Shown: piece by piece, positions 9,656-21,987 of the stretch | How the letters are laid out: each line of letters starts with the position of its first letter | Position numbering within the stretch: position 1 is the stretch's first letter | Assembly: GCA_023853785.1 (NCBI GenBank) | Contig: JAJIRX010000973.1 | Span: forward strand, 62,001-126,000 | Reading direction: 5' to 3' | DNA from: Psilocybe azurescens | Lineage: Eukaryota; Basidiomycota; Agaricomycetes; Agaricales; Agrocybaceae | Length of the DNA stretch: 64,000 nucleotides | Program-made: the position numbers and the translations under genes | The notes under the pieces: generated by a model | The model's input: the letters and a program-made list of their open reading frames with translations, nothing else | Database searches by the model: none | Told to the model about the DNA's origin: nothing

Positions 9656-12600
9656 TATTTATGATCTAATGTGTCACACGGCCTGAAAGAGACTCACTGA
9701 AAAGCCAATGATCTAGTGCTTGTCACAGTGTCAAGTGAGGGCCTAAAATTCTCATGTGAGGTATGGTGTCAAGTGGGCCCATCCCTGATACACCAAACAC
9801 TGGCCCTGTGGGGGAATTTTTGATTTAGGCAGCCAGTTTGCAGCAAATTTGGCACTGGCTACTGCCATTCTAATGACCATTCCATGGGATATTTTCATCC
9901 CTATTTTGATACTTTTACCATGGTTGGTTTACTAATCTAGATTCAATTGTAGAGAAAATTGGGGGAAGAAATAGAGCCAGAGGTCCACTCCAATTTATCC
10001 AGTTTCCTGGCTTCATGGACTCCACAATTAAACATTGAAGTACAGAATGGCCTCCGCTTTTGCAGAATTTTAAATTACATTCAATACATATTTTATATGC
10101 AGCTCCATTCTTTCAAAAATAAATGTTCATTCAAAAATTTGGTAAATAGGTAGTAAAATAGGTATGGAATTCATCTGTTTCACTAGCTGTATGGCCTCCG
10201 CCACCAGCCATTGAAGAATAGCACAGCCTCCGCTTCTGCAGAATTTTTAAATACATTCAACACATATTTTGTATGCAGCTCCAATCTGTCAAGAATAAAT
10301 GTTTATTCAAAAATTCAGTAAATAGGTAGTAACAAAGGCATTGAATTTATCTGTTTCCCTAGCTGTATGACCTCCACTATCAGCCATTGAAGTGCAGTAT
10401 GGCCTCTGCTTCTGCAGAATTTTTAAATACAATCAATACATATTTCATATGCAGCTCCAATCTCTCTAAAATAAATGTTCATGTAACAATGTGGCAAATA
10501 GGTATTAAAATAGGTATAGAATCTATCTGATTTGCTAGCTGTATGGCATCCGCTGTCACAGTTTCTTTTATTTACTTCTATTTTGATCTCATGATTATCT
10601 TTTATCTTTTATCTTATCATTTGTCTTTTATCATATCTTTTATCTTTCCTCATATTTTGATTATTCCAGAAGCTTCCATCACTACTCTTTTCCATTACTC
10701 ATCATGATCTTGTTTATTACTCATCATGATCTTTATTACTCATCCTTACTCATCATTGCTTTCTTCATTACTCATCATGATCCTTCTTATTACTCATCAT
10801 TGAATCTTACTTAGTAAGTCACCTCTAGAGTAGTATAAGTACTGCATGTTTTGTAGGTAGATCCCCAGGTTCAATCTCTTAGGATTTCCACTATCATTGG
10901 TGTGAACCTTCAGATCATTGATTTCTCATAAGTCTATCCTCTGCTCTCTCCTCATCCTCTGCTCTTACTCTCTTGCTTGTCTTTGTTGGTGGCCTTGTCA
11001 CACTGATTTTAGTGTTGCCCTGACATCCGCCATCATTCATTGAAGCACAGAATGGCCTCTGCTTTTGTATAATTTTCAATTACCATTGATTCAAAAAATC
11101 TATGCAACCTTTCCATGGACAGAAGATTTGAGTTGTAGACTGAGGAGAGCCACATACAGTATCATCCCTTGGCTGCCATTTTTCTGCTCACTTGGAGAAA
11201 CACATATATGGGCTTATATATTTTATCATAAACAGCTCTCATATAATTTCTGCAGTCCCATTTTTCTCTGACATTGACCACCAGTCTTTTTTTTTAATGG
11301 CAAGGTGTCAATCTAATCTTAATTAATACTTTACAATACCAAATACATGGTCAAACCTTTGATTGCACTTCATTTTTCTCTTCAAGTCTTTTGAAATTAG
11401 AATTATTCTGAGACCATACAACCTGCAGCAGTATATTTCTGAAGATTTTTTGTAGTGTGTAGATCAGAGCTAATAGAAAATTATTACATTGTATTCATAT
11501 ACTTGTTATTGCCTAAATTGGCAAAGTGCAGCACACTGACTCAAGCTCAACTTGAGAGTTGTAAAGTGAATGTTATGCTTCTTGTGGGCACTCTATGACT
11601 CCAAAACCTAGATAGATAGTGACAGAATAATATATTCTTTAATATATTTGACTTGAAATAATTGTTTAGGCAAATGTTAAAAAGCACCTTTTGGCCAGAG
11701 GTCAACCAAGGTTTGCAATGGTTCATAACACCACATTCTAGCAACTTTCAAACCCATTTTGCAAAAAACTTCTTACATCTAAAAATTTTGTTAGAATTTA
11801 CTCTGGAGTGGTTGCTGATTATGCCTTCACAGTTATGGAACTATATGAGCTGTAATAACTTAGGAATCTTGATTATATGTTTCACAGAAAGCCCGAAATC
11901 ACCACAGGCTACCATATTCTGACAATAAATATCTTTACCATCCTAGGAATTGTCTGTAAAAAGATGCTTTGGAATTGAAGTATCTGGAGCTTTCTAATGA
12001 TGTTTTTATCTAGCTTATCTGTAGAGCCAATAAATGGATATGCAACACCTGAACTTTATGATGATGATACACCTCAATAAAAGATATGATTAAGCACCTG
12101 TACAATGTAAAGAAGACCATTAGTTCAACAGGATATGTTCCAAGATTGATTTAAGGTCTCCAATGACACCTAGAGGCCAATGGGGTAGGAGAGTATAAGT
12201 TTTTAACATTCAAGTGGAGGCCACCTCTGTTGATCATACTAGGAATACAAACAAAGTGACTGATCTGGCCACTGATGAGGTAACATTCTTGTATCAATTT
12301 ATAAAAATTGGTAATATTGATTGAATGTAATTAAAAATTCAGCTGAAGCGGAGGCCATACTGCCCTTCAATGCACAATGGCAGAGTCCATACATCCAAGA
12401 AACTGCATAGAGTGTGTATTTATTTTGTAACTTGTACACTGTATTTTTAACTTACACATTCACTTGTGACACAATGAAGTTGCATATGATATATGTTTTA
12501 AATGGAATTGAAAAGTCTGCAGAAGCGGGGGCCATACAGTGATTCAATGGCTGGTGATAGTGGCCATACACCTAGGAAACTAGATGAATTCCATACCTAT

Positions 12601-13288
12601 GTTACTACCTATTTACTGCATTTTTGAATGAACATTTATTCTTGACAGATTGGAGCTGTAAATGAAATATGTGTTGAATGTATTTAAAAATTCTGCAGAA
12701 GCGGAGGCCATATATCTAGGAAACTAAATAAATTCCATACCTATTTTACTACCTATTTACCAAATTTTTGAATGAACATTTATTCTTGAAAGAATAGAGC
12801 TGCATATAAAATATGTACTGAATGTAATTTAAAATTCTGCAAAAGCGCAGGCCATTCTGTACTTCAATGTTTAATTGTGGAGTCCATGAAGCCAGGAAAC
12901 TGGATAAATTGGAGTGGACCTCTGGCTCTATTTCTTCCCCCAATTTTCTCTACAATTGAATCTAGATTAGTAAACCAACCATGGTAAAAGTATCAAAATA
13001 GGGATGAAAATATCCCATGGAATGGTCATTAGAATGGCAGTAGCCAGTGCCAAATTTGCTGCAAACTGGCTGCCGAAATCAAAAATTCCCCACAGGGCCA
13101 GTGTTTGGTGTATCAGGGATGGGCCCACTTGACACCATACCTCACATGAGAATTTTAGGCCCTCACTTGACACTGTGACAAGCACTAGATCATTGGCTTT
13201 TCAGCAAGTCTCTTCAGGCCATGTGACACATTAGATCATAAATAATTCAAATTCCGTATGGTACATCATTTGATCACTGTCCCATGTG
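9612..13288. mobile_element. Large inverted-repeat (foldback-like) element with tandem subterminal repeats
   Basis: 9612-10160 is the near-perfect reverse complement of about 12740-13288; a 64-codon frame at 9959 reappears on the opposite strand at 12943. Further in, both arms carry a tandem unit of about 175 bp starting at CCTCCGCTTCTGCAG (near 10051, 10227, 10401 on the left; inverted copies near 12350, 12520, 12690, 12835 on the right). The middle (about 10560-12300) has no intact coding sequence. Long arms with internal tandem repeats are typical of foldback or Mutator-like elements. No target duplication was found, so the class is inference. Confidence 0.65.
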
Positions 13289-13359
13289 AGTAGGTTCTTT
13301 TGCTTGGATAAAATTTTGCAGATTTGAGTATACTAATGTTTCAAGGATATAATAAGGAT

Positions 13360-14045
13360 GTTCCATGCCTTGGGGTTTGGGGTGAGGGGGCATATAAACA
13401 CAATCAGCTGTTTAAAACTTGTGAGTATGGGTACACACTGGCTAAATGGCTTTGGAGGGGTCTCCAAAGCTAGCCATTCTTGACTTTGTAGTCTCATCAG
13501 TAGCTATGGTACGTAAGGAATATTACTATGTACTCCTAAAATAAGTGCATGTTTACTAAGCTAAGCACCTATTCTTGGCAAATCAACTATCAATTGCTAA
13601 TTCTTTTATTGTTACCTTTGTAATCTTTCTCACTGAATGCAGGAACATCAGAGGTCTTACTGACTAACTGATCAAGCTCATTACCAATAACATTGTGGGT
13701 GGATTAGTGATTGAGTCACTTTGATTATGAATCAGGTGCTAGAGTTGCTCTTATATATTTAACAATCTGACTAAAAGATTAGTCATTTCCGAGTAATAGC
13801 TTACCAACCTAGTCAAAAATAGACTATAGACTTTGCACAATTGTGGTCTATTCATCTTACTAACACTGCCTGGATATGTCTGGAGACAAGTCTAGCCCAG
13901 GCTGACCTACTTCATACAAGTCTGAGTTACTGGTCTCGAACCTACTAATCCGGCAATGCTTTGTGTTGGGCTAGGCATACTAAACAATGTGTTCAGTTTG
14001 GGGTGAGGGGTGCAAATAAATGCAAAAGGCTGTACCAGAGCTCAT
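13360..14045 (-). repeat. Dispersed repeat, copy 1 (B-box containing, SINE-like)
   Basis: This is the reverse complement of the copy at 47,800-48,420. Shared blocks include GGATTAGTAGGTTCGA, GGTTGGTAAGCTATTACTCGG and TTCATAATCAAAGTGACTC. The B-box-like GGTTCGAGACC lies near 13,935 on the minus strand. This copy is AT-shifted relative to the other, mostly CG changed to TG or CA. A second partial tail copy follows at about 13,985-14,045. No coding capacity. Confidence 0.65.
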
Positions 14046-14960
14046 TGAAGCTGTCAAGACAATTTGGAATGACTTACTGATCTAGGACATTGACAAACAT
14101 ATTAATACCATGGATAACTGTGTTGAGGCAGTTTTGGCAGCAAAAGGGGGCCATACTCAGTTTTAACTTTTGTATTGGATTAAGCTATATGTAAAATAAG
14201 GTATTCAAAGTTAGCATTGCCTGAACTAATGCACTTGTGCTATAAATTTGAAAACATTCAGATAGACTGGAGGAAGTATAACAGATAAATCATGTGTGCC
14301 TGGTTACTTTTTGTCACATCAAGTATAGCCATATGTGTTGTCTGTATATGTCATCATTGAGGAAGTAAGTAAGTAATATAGGATAAGTAACAAGGGAACC
14401 TCGTATTTAAAATACTAGTTCATATTCAAAGGTCTTTTGAAGATTCCCTGGAATTAAAAATACAGAATTCCTTTGAAGATAGATATGTAGTTACACTATT
14501 TGGGTACCAAAGAGGGTGTCCTAAATTTGATATATATTAGGCTCTATAAACTCACTTTGTATTTAAAATATTAAATGTCTTACAAAGGTCCTGTTTAGAT
14601 TGACATACTGTACATGTAAAGTTTTATGCTAAATTCAAGTTGCCCTCACATAAAATATGTTTTACAACCCTAATTTACCACTTCAAAAGCCACCCGAATA
14701 CTGAAACTCCCGGCGTGCTAACAAGCACTGGCGGCTGAGAAAATAGCTACTGTTTCTCGGTGTAAATATATTTGTGCATCTCTAAAATTTATAAAGATCA
14801 GTGTCGGTGTCCCCCACATAAATCAATGCCTGTACACCAACTCTATAGTGGCAAGTGTTCAAAAAGTTAGTCTAGTCTCAACGTTGCCCCCAACGAGGTT
14901 GTTGACTATCCGAAAATTAATTACCTTTCTGATGAGGAGCAACTGTCTCCGAATAGAATC
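14046..14960. other. No gene recognised
   Basis: AT-rich sequence with no protein-like frame and no clear terminal repeats. It separates the repeat block from the gene-bearing, CpG-normal segment starting near 14.7 kb. Confidence 0.4.
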
Positions 14961-15227
14961 ATGGCGGTCTATGGCATGGTCGGTGGTCCTATGCACCCTC
15001 GCCTACGAGCTCCGTCATTGAGGTATACTAATAGGATTGACGACCGGTCCAACAAAAGCGGAATCACTCCCAGAACTAGAGGGCCGGGTAGGTTCTTAGA
15101 AAGCATACCGCGGCATAGCTTCAGTCAGGCCACCGACTCTGCTTTTTCTCATCGCAATGTTATTCACGACGCTGCACAATTCCAACAGCCTAATATGAAG
15201 TATAATAATACAGAGCTACAGTATTAA
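14961..15227 (+). CDS. Hypothetical small protein or exon
   Basis: An 88-codon frame beginning MAVYGMVGGPMHPRLRAP and ending at a stop at 15,225-15,227. The frame stays open about 30 codons upstream of this Met with acidic, protein-like content (YLSDEEQLSPNRI), so the true start may be earlier or this may be a terminal exon. It is rich in Arg, Ser and Pro with no signal peptide, membrane segment or known motif. CpG content is normal, unlike the repeats to its left. I do not recognise it; it may be a gene remnant. Confidence 0.3.
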   Translation: MAVYGMVGGPMHPRLRAPSLRYTNRIDDRSNKSGITPRTRGPGRFLESIPRHSFSQATDSAFSHRNVIHDAAQFQQPNMKYNNTELQY

Positions 15228-15533
15228 GAGTAGATGAAAAGACAAGAACAACACAAACTGCTATACGAGTTTCGCAATGGCATCACACGCCAGCCAGACC
15301 GTATATGCTTGAAAACAAAAATGAAAGTAAAGATAGTAGGATGATGACGGAGAACCGAGCTCGAAGAAAGCCTCTCCAATTTCAACACACCTCCACATCC
15401 GCTCTGGACTTGATATCACGCTCGTCTATCGTGGAGGGCTCTCGCCCCGTGGACGTAGTGCCAGCACTGGCGCTATCCGATCTGGACATCTTCGTTTCGT
15501 CGACTATGATTCTCAACTAAAAAAATTAATCCA

Positions 15534-17597
15534 TCAGCAATCGGCGTCTCTGCGCTGAAATACAAGGGGCTCGAAGGATGTGGGACGCACGGAGGGTGTG
15601 TTGTTGTTTGCGAGGCCGAAGGTGTTGTTCGGGAACATGATCGGGACGTTGCGGTCATGCGAGTTTTGCGCGCGATGTCCAGTCGGATGGCGTGTCTTAC
15701 GTGCGTTGAGGTTGCGGTGATCGAAAATAAATATGAGGACTAATGCATAATGAGAAGATGAGCCGACTTACGTAGCGAGAAACGAGTTGGCGTAGACTAG
15801 GCATGCAGACTTGGTTAGAGAGTGAAACGGCGAGGAGAAAAAAGGCGCATACATTTGCTGATGACGAAGTGGATTCCCATGAAAATCAGGTTCGTGTGCA
15901 TGGTCAGCCACTGGCACACGGCTGCATGTTAGCGTCGTGGTAAAGGGTTGAGTGCATGTGATTGAGACTCACGCAGATAAGCGATATCACCGTCGCAGCG
16001 CTGATCCAACAATGTCCCTCGATTAATTTACCATCACCATAAGGAGCGACGAGGACATACCAAGTTATGGATCCGTTCTCGAATGTGTACAGCATGAGCG
16101 AGTCTAGGACATAATTCAAGCCACAATGATGTCAATTTAATTAGCAGCGATCCAAATTGCTGCCAGGATCCCTCTGCTGTGCGTGCCTCGAGTTTTTCTT
16201 ATGTTTCTTGTGCAAAAGATAACACAGCGAAACCGCAATGAGCACGTCGAGAAGCGAGGATATAGCGAGGCCTAAGGAGAAGCACCACTGCGAAATGAAA
16301 TGAAATGGAACAAAACAAAGCGAGGTGAGGGTGGGCAAATGCACGCAGATACGATGATGTGCGTACCGTATACAGCTTGATGAAGACCTTGAAGCTGCGC
16401 AGGTTGATCCTGGTAAGTCAAATTGGTGAGCATCAAAGCGGTTGGGTAGGTGATACAGAGAGATAGACGGACGGACGTACATTTTGGCGGTGGTGACTGT
16501 TGGGCGTTGACAACGAGCAAGAATGGGGAAGGGGAAGAAGTAGATTAGGGGCTCTGGCTTTTTAAGATGAGACGACGATGGGGATTAGCACTTACGACAT
16601 GCAAAGCCTATACAAGCGAGAAGGGTTTTGGTTGTTAGTCCAATTCAGATTTTATTCGCGATGCATGGTCCATCGGAGGTCAATGTGAGAGCGGGGACTT
16701 ACTGAGACGTGTACATGCGAGGAAACCCTGTAGCAAGTAGTGAGCGATCAAGTACTCGGGATATACCATTTATTGGATAATGAAGGGGCTGGCTTACGAG
16801 GGGTATGGCGAGGGTGTAGTTATTATTGCTCACTGTAATACATCAATTCGTCAGATACAGTTATGGACGATCAGGTCGTTGGGGGCTTACGTTTGAAGAT
16901 CCGGTGGACGAAGAACCTGAGGGGGAGTGTCAGCGACGTTGCTTTGCAGATGGAAGCGCAACGGAAAGGAGGGAAGGGAGCAAATAGCACGTACCAAGAG
17001 ATGTAGTCGATCCGCGCCGTGTCCCCGAAATGCGCGATGAGATGGTCCCACAGCGCAGTTGTAATGAAGATCGTGTGGCAGAAGTCGAGGAACCTGGGTG
17101 AAGGTGTCATGATTCGTTAGTTACTGATATATTTGTTCCGCTGCAGGTGACGGTGAAATGCGGGATGGCCGCTGGCTTACCATATGAGAGCAACCTGAGT
17201 AGTAGAAATAATTAATCGTCATCGGCATTAGCGGAAGTGTATCGACTCTGAAAGATAAAAAGTACGTACTAGACTGCGGAGCATGCGCGTGTCGCTGGTG
17301 TAGTATTTGAAGTAGGAGAATGCCTGTGAGGTGACCATGCCGGTGAACCTGTTTGCCGTTTTATTCATTCGAGTAAGCGTTAGTTTCAGCGGAATGAAGT
17401 AAGATAGGACTCGGCGCATAAGGGGTGGGGAAAGGGGTGGAGACGAACTTACAGTTGAAGGTGAGGTTGAGGTTGTATTTGCGTATTTGTATTTGGGATG
17501 GGGAAGAAAATAAAAGAGAAGAAAGGGGTTGGACGTACACTGCGGCGACGATCCCGCCGATCATGAGGGCTCCGAATGTGCGCCCGATATCGACCAT
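15534..17597 (-). CDS. DUF6534-type multi-pass membrane protein
   Basis: Starts MVDIGRTFGALMIGGIVAAV at 17,597 and is assembled from about 13 short exons. Recognisable pieces in order are VFTGMVTSQAFSYFKYY, a 14-nt exon reading VALIW (about 17,190), FLDFCHTIFITTALWDHLIA, FFVHRIFK, LSNNNYTLAIPL, GFLACTRL, FKVFIKLYT, WCFSLGLAISSLLDVLIAV, SLMLYTFENGSIT, AATVISLIC, WLTMHTNLIFMGIHFVISK and FYANSFLAT. The cytoplasmic end LNARKTRHPTG... stops at 15,536-15,534. This matches the seven-helix basidiomycete family carrying the DUF6534 domain, whose function is unknown. Two junctions lack consensus: a GC-type donor near 16,145 and the acceptor before LNARK near 15,725. Those exons are therefore less certain. 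No frameshift elsewhere, so probably functional. Confidence 0.75.
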
Positions 17598-17788
17598 CGT
17601 TGCTAGCTGGCGGCTGGGGTGATGGAACTGGGCAGTGATCTATATAGACGACAGGAAGGACGAGGAGTATTTGACGGGCCCAAGCAAGAGGGGGGGAAGG
17701 GGAGGGAGGGCCTGGCAGGAGATTAACTTAGCTCGTTCGTTCCGTTTATTTGTGACTTGGTTTACTTAATTTGAGTGAGCCTCAAAAC
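17598..17788. promoter_or_regulatory. Divergent intergenic region between DUF6534 gene and ISWI fragment
   Basis: The 191-bp gap separates two genes read outward in opposite directions, so both promoters, if present, must lie here. It contains a purine-rich tract (AGAGGGGGGGAAGGGGAGGG, about 17,688-17,707). No defined motif can be assigned. Confidence 0.3.
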
Positions 17789-18968
17789 ATGGCTGCACGC
17801 AGACATTCACCGTCGGAGAAGAAGATATCCTGAGCAACGTGGTACCCAGCAACATCGTGTCGCGCCAGGTACGGCTACTTACACCACTTCTCGCTTTAAT
17901 TGCAACAATACGCCTAACCCTTCTTTGTCTTTTCTTCTTTTCAGCCTAGCCAGGGCGCGGATGTCGAGAGCGAATACGACGAAATGAAGCTCCAGAGGAA
18001 GACGAGCTGATGAGCGAGGGCGATGCGGTGCGTGGTTCCGTCCCTTGTATTTCCCACAATAAACGCCCATTCTGACCACGCATACATGCATCCTCACAGG
18101 CCGCCGATGCTGCATCCAACGCCCGCGCGAAAAAGGAAGCCAAGGCCAACAAACAGATGAAGTGGCAGAAGCGAAAGGCAGAGGAGGGCCACCTGCAGAT
18201 AAAGAGGCAGGAGATGGACAAAGCAAAGGCGCGTATCCAGAGTCCTCTGTGCTTACCTTTCTTGTCACTGACCTGACCTCCGCCTTCTCTATAGATTGCA
18301 GATGCAGTCAAGCGCTACTCCTATCTCCTCGGCCAGACGGAGCTGTTCAAGCACTTCGTCGATATCAAAGTAAAGCCTCGCGTGCCTTTCGTTCGTCGTT
18401 TCCTATTTAACTCATTCTCCGCAGAGATCCTCCGATCCCGAATATGCTGCCATGATGGACGCCGAACCCAAACCCAAAGGCCGCGGCCGCAAAAACAAGT
18501 GTATGTCTTCATCAGTTGTCATCGGGGATATGATGTGCCTAGTTTTTCCTCCCTCCATGTAGCGACAGCAACGCCAGACATCGCAAATCCGAGAAGGAGG
18601 AAGACGAAGAGCTGCTCAAAGACGGAGAAGCTGGTCTGAGTGGAGATGACCAGCCGTATGTGTTCGAGTCGTCACCGAGCTGTGAGTGCCCTATGCACCG
18701 TCCTTGCTTGTCGGTCCTAATTGTGCGGATGCAGTTATCAATGGCGAGGTGAGAGCATATCAGCTGCAAGGTCTGAACTGGATGGTCTCTCTGCACCACA
18801 ACGGATTGAACGGCATCCTCGCCGACGAAATGGTACGCGTCATCGCTCTCCTTCCCATCATCCCCGTCATCGCTACCCTCCCATGCTGACCAACCTGCGC
18901 AGGGCCTCGGCAAAACGCTGCAAACCATCTCCTTCCTCGCGTACCTCAAGTACTACCGCGAAATCGGA
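17789..18968 (+). pseudogene. ISWI-type chromatin remodelling ATPase, 3'-truncated
   Basis: Exons read in order: GADVESEYDE / EAPEEDELMSEGDA (a frameshift between them near 17,985), AKKEAKANKQMKWQKRKAEE, YSYLLGQTELFKHFVDIK, an acidic and basic linker [67 protein letters not shown] and GLGKTLQTISFLAYLKYYRE. The last two form the Walker A region DEMGLGKT of SNF2/ISWI ATPases. Introns are in place, one with a GC donor. At about 18,968 the protein breaks off abruptly and the sequence continues as chaperonin CCT3 on the other strand. Only the N-terminus and the first ATPase motifs remain, so no remodeller can be made. Family identity is clear from the motifs. Confidence 0.85.
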
Positions 18969-18969
18969 G

Positions 18970-19990
18970 GATGTTACTAAAGCTCAAGAGAGAAGCGAGA
19001 AAGGAAAACAAAAAACACGCACCAGACACCCCCTTCCTCGTAGCGACCAAATCCGGCTTCATCTCCAACAACCTCTCACACAGCCCCCGTACCTGCTCCT
19101 CCTCGATCTCCTGCGCGCGCGCCCAGTCGCCCTCCCCGCTGAACTCCATGTTCGTCCGCGACTCGCCCTTCTTGTATTCGAGAGGGCAGTCGAGCAGAAT
19201 GACGCATGGGTTGGAGATGTGCCGCATGGCGGGGTGCGTGATGTCTTTGTTGAGGAGTACGCCGGAGAGTACGCGGGATGCTTCGATCTCGCCGATGGGG
19301 ATCTTCTCTACGCGCACGTAGCGCTTTATATCGATACTCGTCTGGCCACCAGTATGTCCCGCAGCGACAGATCTCACCGCCTGCAGTGCAAACTTACACA
19401 TCATGTCCGACCAGCGCGCAACGAACTTCATTCCTATAGACGTCTTGATAAGAGAGAGCACCTGCGCGTCGACGGCGGTGTCGATGGGAACGGAGATGCG
19501 CTGGATGATGAAGAGCGCCTCGGCGAGGGCTTTATTGTAGGCGGAGACGATGACGACAGGGTGGATGTCCCGCTCGAGCTGGGACAGGGATTGGGCGGGG
19601 ATCTCGCCGGCTGGGTGGTGTAGTGGGAGAGAGGGGAAGGGGGAAGGAACGCGGAGAGAGGGATGGAGAGAGAGAGGGAGGTGGGAGAGAAAGAGAACAA
19701 ACAAGACAGAGGACTGTGCGCCGAGGATGATGATACTGGTCGTGCCATCGCCGCACTCTTCGTCCTAGGTCCTGCTCAGCTCGATCATGTTCTTCGCGGC
19801 GGAGTGCGCCACGTCAATCTTACCCAAGATCGCGTTGCCATCATTCGTCAGTCTGCATTCATCAGGGAGATGGGAGTCAACTATCTTCAAGGTTGTGTCT
19901 GCGACTGCTCGTCAAAGAGGGAAGATTTGCACGCCGCTACGCAGTCCCGGAGCTCTGCGTGGCTATGCTGTGGAAGTATGTCAGTAAAGC
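18970..19990 (-). pseudogene. CCT3: T-complex chaperonin subunit gamma (CCT3/TCP-1 gamma), truncated copy A
   Basis: CCT3 is one of eight subunits of the cytosolic folding chamber for actin and tubulin. On the minus strand the order is NDGNAIL, then IDVAHSAAKNMIELSRT, an in-frame stop where Gln is expected, DEECGDGTTS, a retained intron (about 19,705-19,610), ERDIHPVVIVSAYNKALAEA, IQRISVPIDTAVDAQVLSLI, GMKFVARWSDMMCKFALQAV, DIKRYVRVEKIPIGEIEASR, LNKDITHPAMRHISNPCVIL, LDCPLEYKKGESRTN and EEEQVRGLCERLLEMKPDLV. It stops at KGVSG against the ISWI breakpoint. The C-terminal third is missing and the N-terminus is degraded beyond about 19,900. The stop, truncation and intron retention mark a duplicated genomic pseudogene. 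Confidence 0.85.
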
Positions 19991-20523
19991 GCTGGTAGCC
20001 AAAGAGCGGAAGGGAAAGGAAGGGAATAAGGAAGCGTGGGCGGCGGGAAGAAGTGGATGCGGGGTGGATGTAAACTATTAATGAGTATATGCGTGAAGTT
20101 ATGTGTGTGCACGGTGAGGATGGGTGAAAGTGATAATGATATGCGAATGGGAATGGGAATGGGACAAGAATGAGGATGCGAATGACAAATTATACTGCCC
20201 AGTGACTTACGAACAGGAGAGGGAGGACTGGGATGGTCGGGTCAAAGGCCATGGTGTTGTGTTGTAGGGTACGACGAATAATAAATTGGACATTCAGTCG
20301 TCAAGTGTGGCGAAGCATCGTATAAAAATAGGACAGGCAGATGAGTGTTAGACATATGTGATGGAAAATCAAAAGATGCATATATGTATCCTCGCACTGG
20401 GGTGGGTTGGGGCTGAAGACAACGTTGATGCTAATGCATGATGGCCCAGGGACCGCATTGTCTGTGTTTCCATAGATGTTGAACCAGGCGGCACCAGCTC
20501 TGCAGCGATTAGGCATCTCACAA

Positions 20524-20910
20524 TCCCGACAGCCACTTCATCCTCATCCTCTTTGACCGAAACCGGATTGAATAGACCCTTGTGCCCCCGAGGTTAGGTC
20601 TTCGTTCCGGGTCTGGCCTGCGACGGGACTCAGAGGAGTGGCATGGCTCGCACTCGTACTCAGCATCAGGTTCGACTCGCGAGGGTGAAGAACGTTTCGG
20701 AAGGAAAGAGCAATCAAGTGAGGGGTTTGGAATGGGATGACAAGAATGACGTAAGTTCGTGACTTGGCCCGGTCCGAGCCTGCACACGCACACAATCACG
20801 AGGCCCGAGCACGTGAACAACACGGTTGTAACGTCGGCCTTGTATCCTGCGTTCTTGACCACATTTCCGTTCCACGGGATCACATTTGCAAAACCTCGGC
20901 GCAGCAACAC
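20524..20910 (-). pseudogene. Unknown gene fragment with a possible membrane helix (in duplicated block)
   Basis: The frame contains a hydrophobic stretch VTTVLFTCSGLVIVCVC followed by a polar tail with SFLPKRSSPSRVEPDAEYEC. The duplicated block at about 45,500-45,780 encodes a similar SFLPKRSSPSRAEPDTEYEY in a damaged frame. Conservation of this short stretch in two diverged copies suggests it was once coding, perhaps the 3' end of a membrane protein. Its family is not recognised. Confidence 0.3.
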
Positions 20911-21180
20911 TGATGAACTCGGACATTCTGCGGTGCGCTGACATTGACTAATTGTGCTACTGCTTAGCTTCCGTATGCTTTGTTCAGAACATTACACTGT
21001 TCGATATTTCAAGGACAGATCTTTACCTTGTATTCTATCTTCTGGAAAGTCAGTCCAAGTCCCAATGATACGAACAGTAGCAAGCGGTTATTCCCATTCC
21101 GGTCCATGCATTCAGGTTAAACTTTGTGAAGTTCATGAATCTGAACATTCATCGCCTTCATGCCACATCTCTCCTGCGTA

Positions 21181-21979
21181 TGGATACGCCTTTGTCCTTG
21201 GCAGATTACTCGCCCACTCAAGTGACTCGCCCTCCATATATAAATCTTTGGGGTCCTCTTGTGGATCGCCTGCCTGAAATGCTTGTCAATGTGGTGTTGC
21301 TTCGTGTTCATCCTCTGCGAATGCTTGCTCTGGGTCTACTATTGACAACAGTGCATTCGAAGGGGTCTCCATTCTCGATGAATCGACACATATCCTTTCG
21401 TTTTGTCTCCGCTTTGCTTTTATTTGTACCACTGTGCTCCCGTTGTTCGCATTTACCATTGGGTATATGTCCCCTTCCTTCGTTTCCCCTCTCCGTCGGT
21501 GGTCACTTCTCTATTTGTTCTGTTTTCGTTCATCGCCCTTCCGACTCGTTATGTCATGCCGTATCCCATCCAGTTACATCCAATTACATCCTCTCCCTAT
21601 CCAACCCATCGTGATTTATGCCGTCCCCGTGTATTGATATCCCTTGTTCCTACTGTTATTTTTCTTCGCATAAACCTCTCACACGTACTTAACACCGCGG
21701 TCTTTGCTGTCGTCTATTTCACATACAATGTGGCCTTATAGCTGGCCATTCTTGTGTGGTCTCTGCGTCTGCGTCTGCCTTGTGATTCGTGACACAGATT
21801 GATGGAATATAAGCTCGTTATTTTCACCATGCAATTTTACCTGTCTTCAGTGTAGTGACTGTACATAATATATCCACATACATATTTTACTTGTCCTTAA
21901 AGATCGATGACTCGAGGGACTACCATGTGGTTGTGGTTTCACTTGGACTCTTTGGTACTGGCTTCTAAGCTCAGGTATA
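21181..21979. other. No gene recognised
   Basis: This is T/C-rich sequence, with pyrimidine tracts around 21,400-21,720 that give long but compositionally biased frames. Nothing protein-like was recognised. Confidence 0.4.
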
Positions 21980-21987
21980 TATAAATA

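Larger units (their letters stand above)
18970..21180. repeat. Segmental duplication, copy A (partner at 43,800-46,095)
   Basis: Sequence from the CCT3 pseudogene through the downstream region to about 21,180 is collinear, in the same orientation, with 43,800-46,095. Examples are the shared ACTATTAATGAGTATATGCG-type stretch (20,075 and 44,990), the (T)GGGAATGGGAATGGGA run (20,148 and 45,057), and the TTCGATATTTCAAGGACAGA block (21,001 and 45,911). Microsatellites and indels differ between the copies. Confidence 0.85.

Noticed and set aside
18721..19623. 300-codon plus-strand frame
   Set aside because: Most of it is antisense to the CCT3 pseudogene. The first part overlaps the ISWI exons in a wrong frame.
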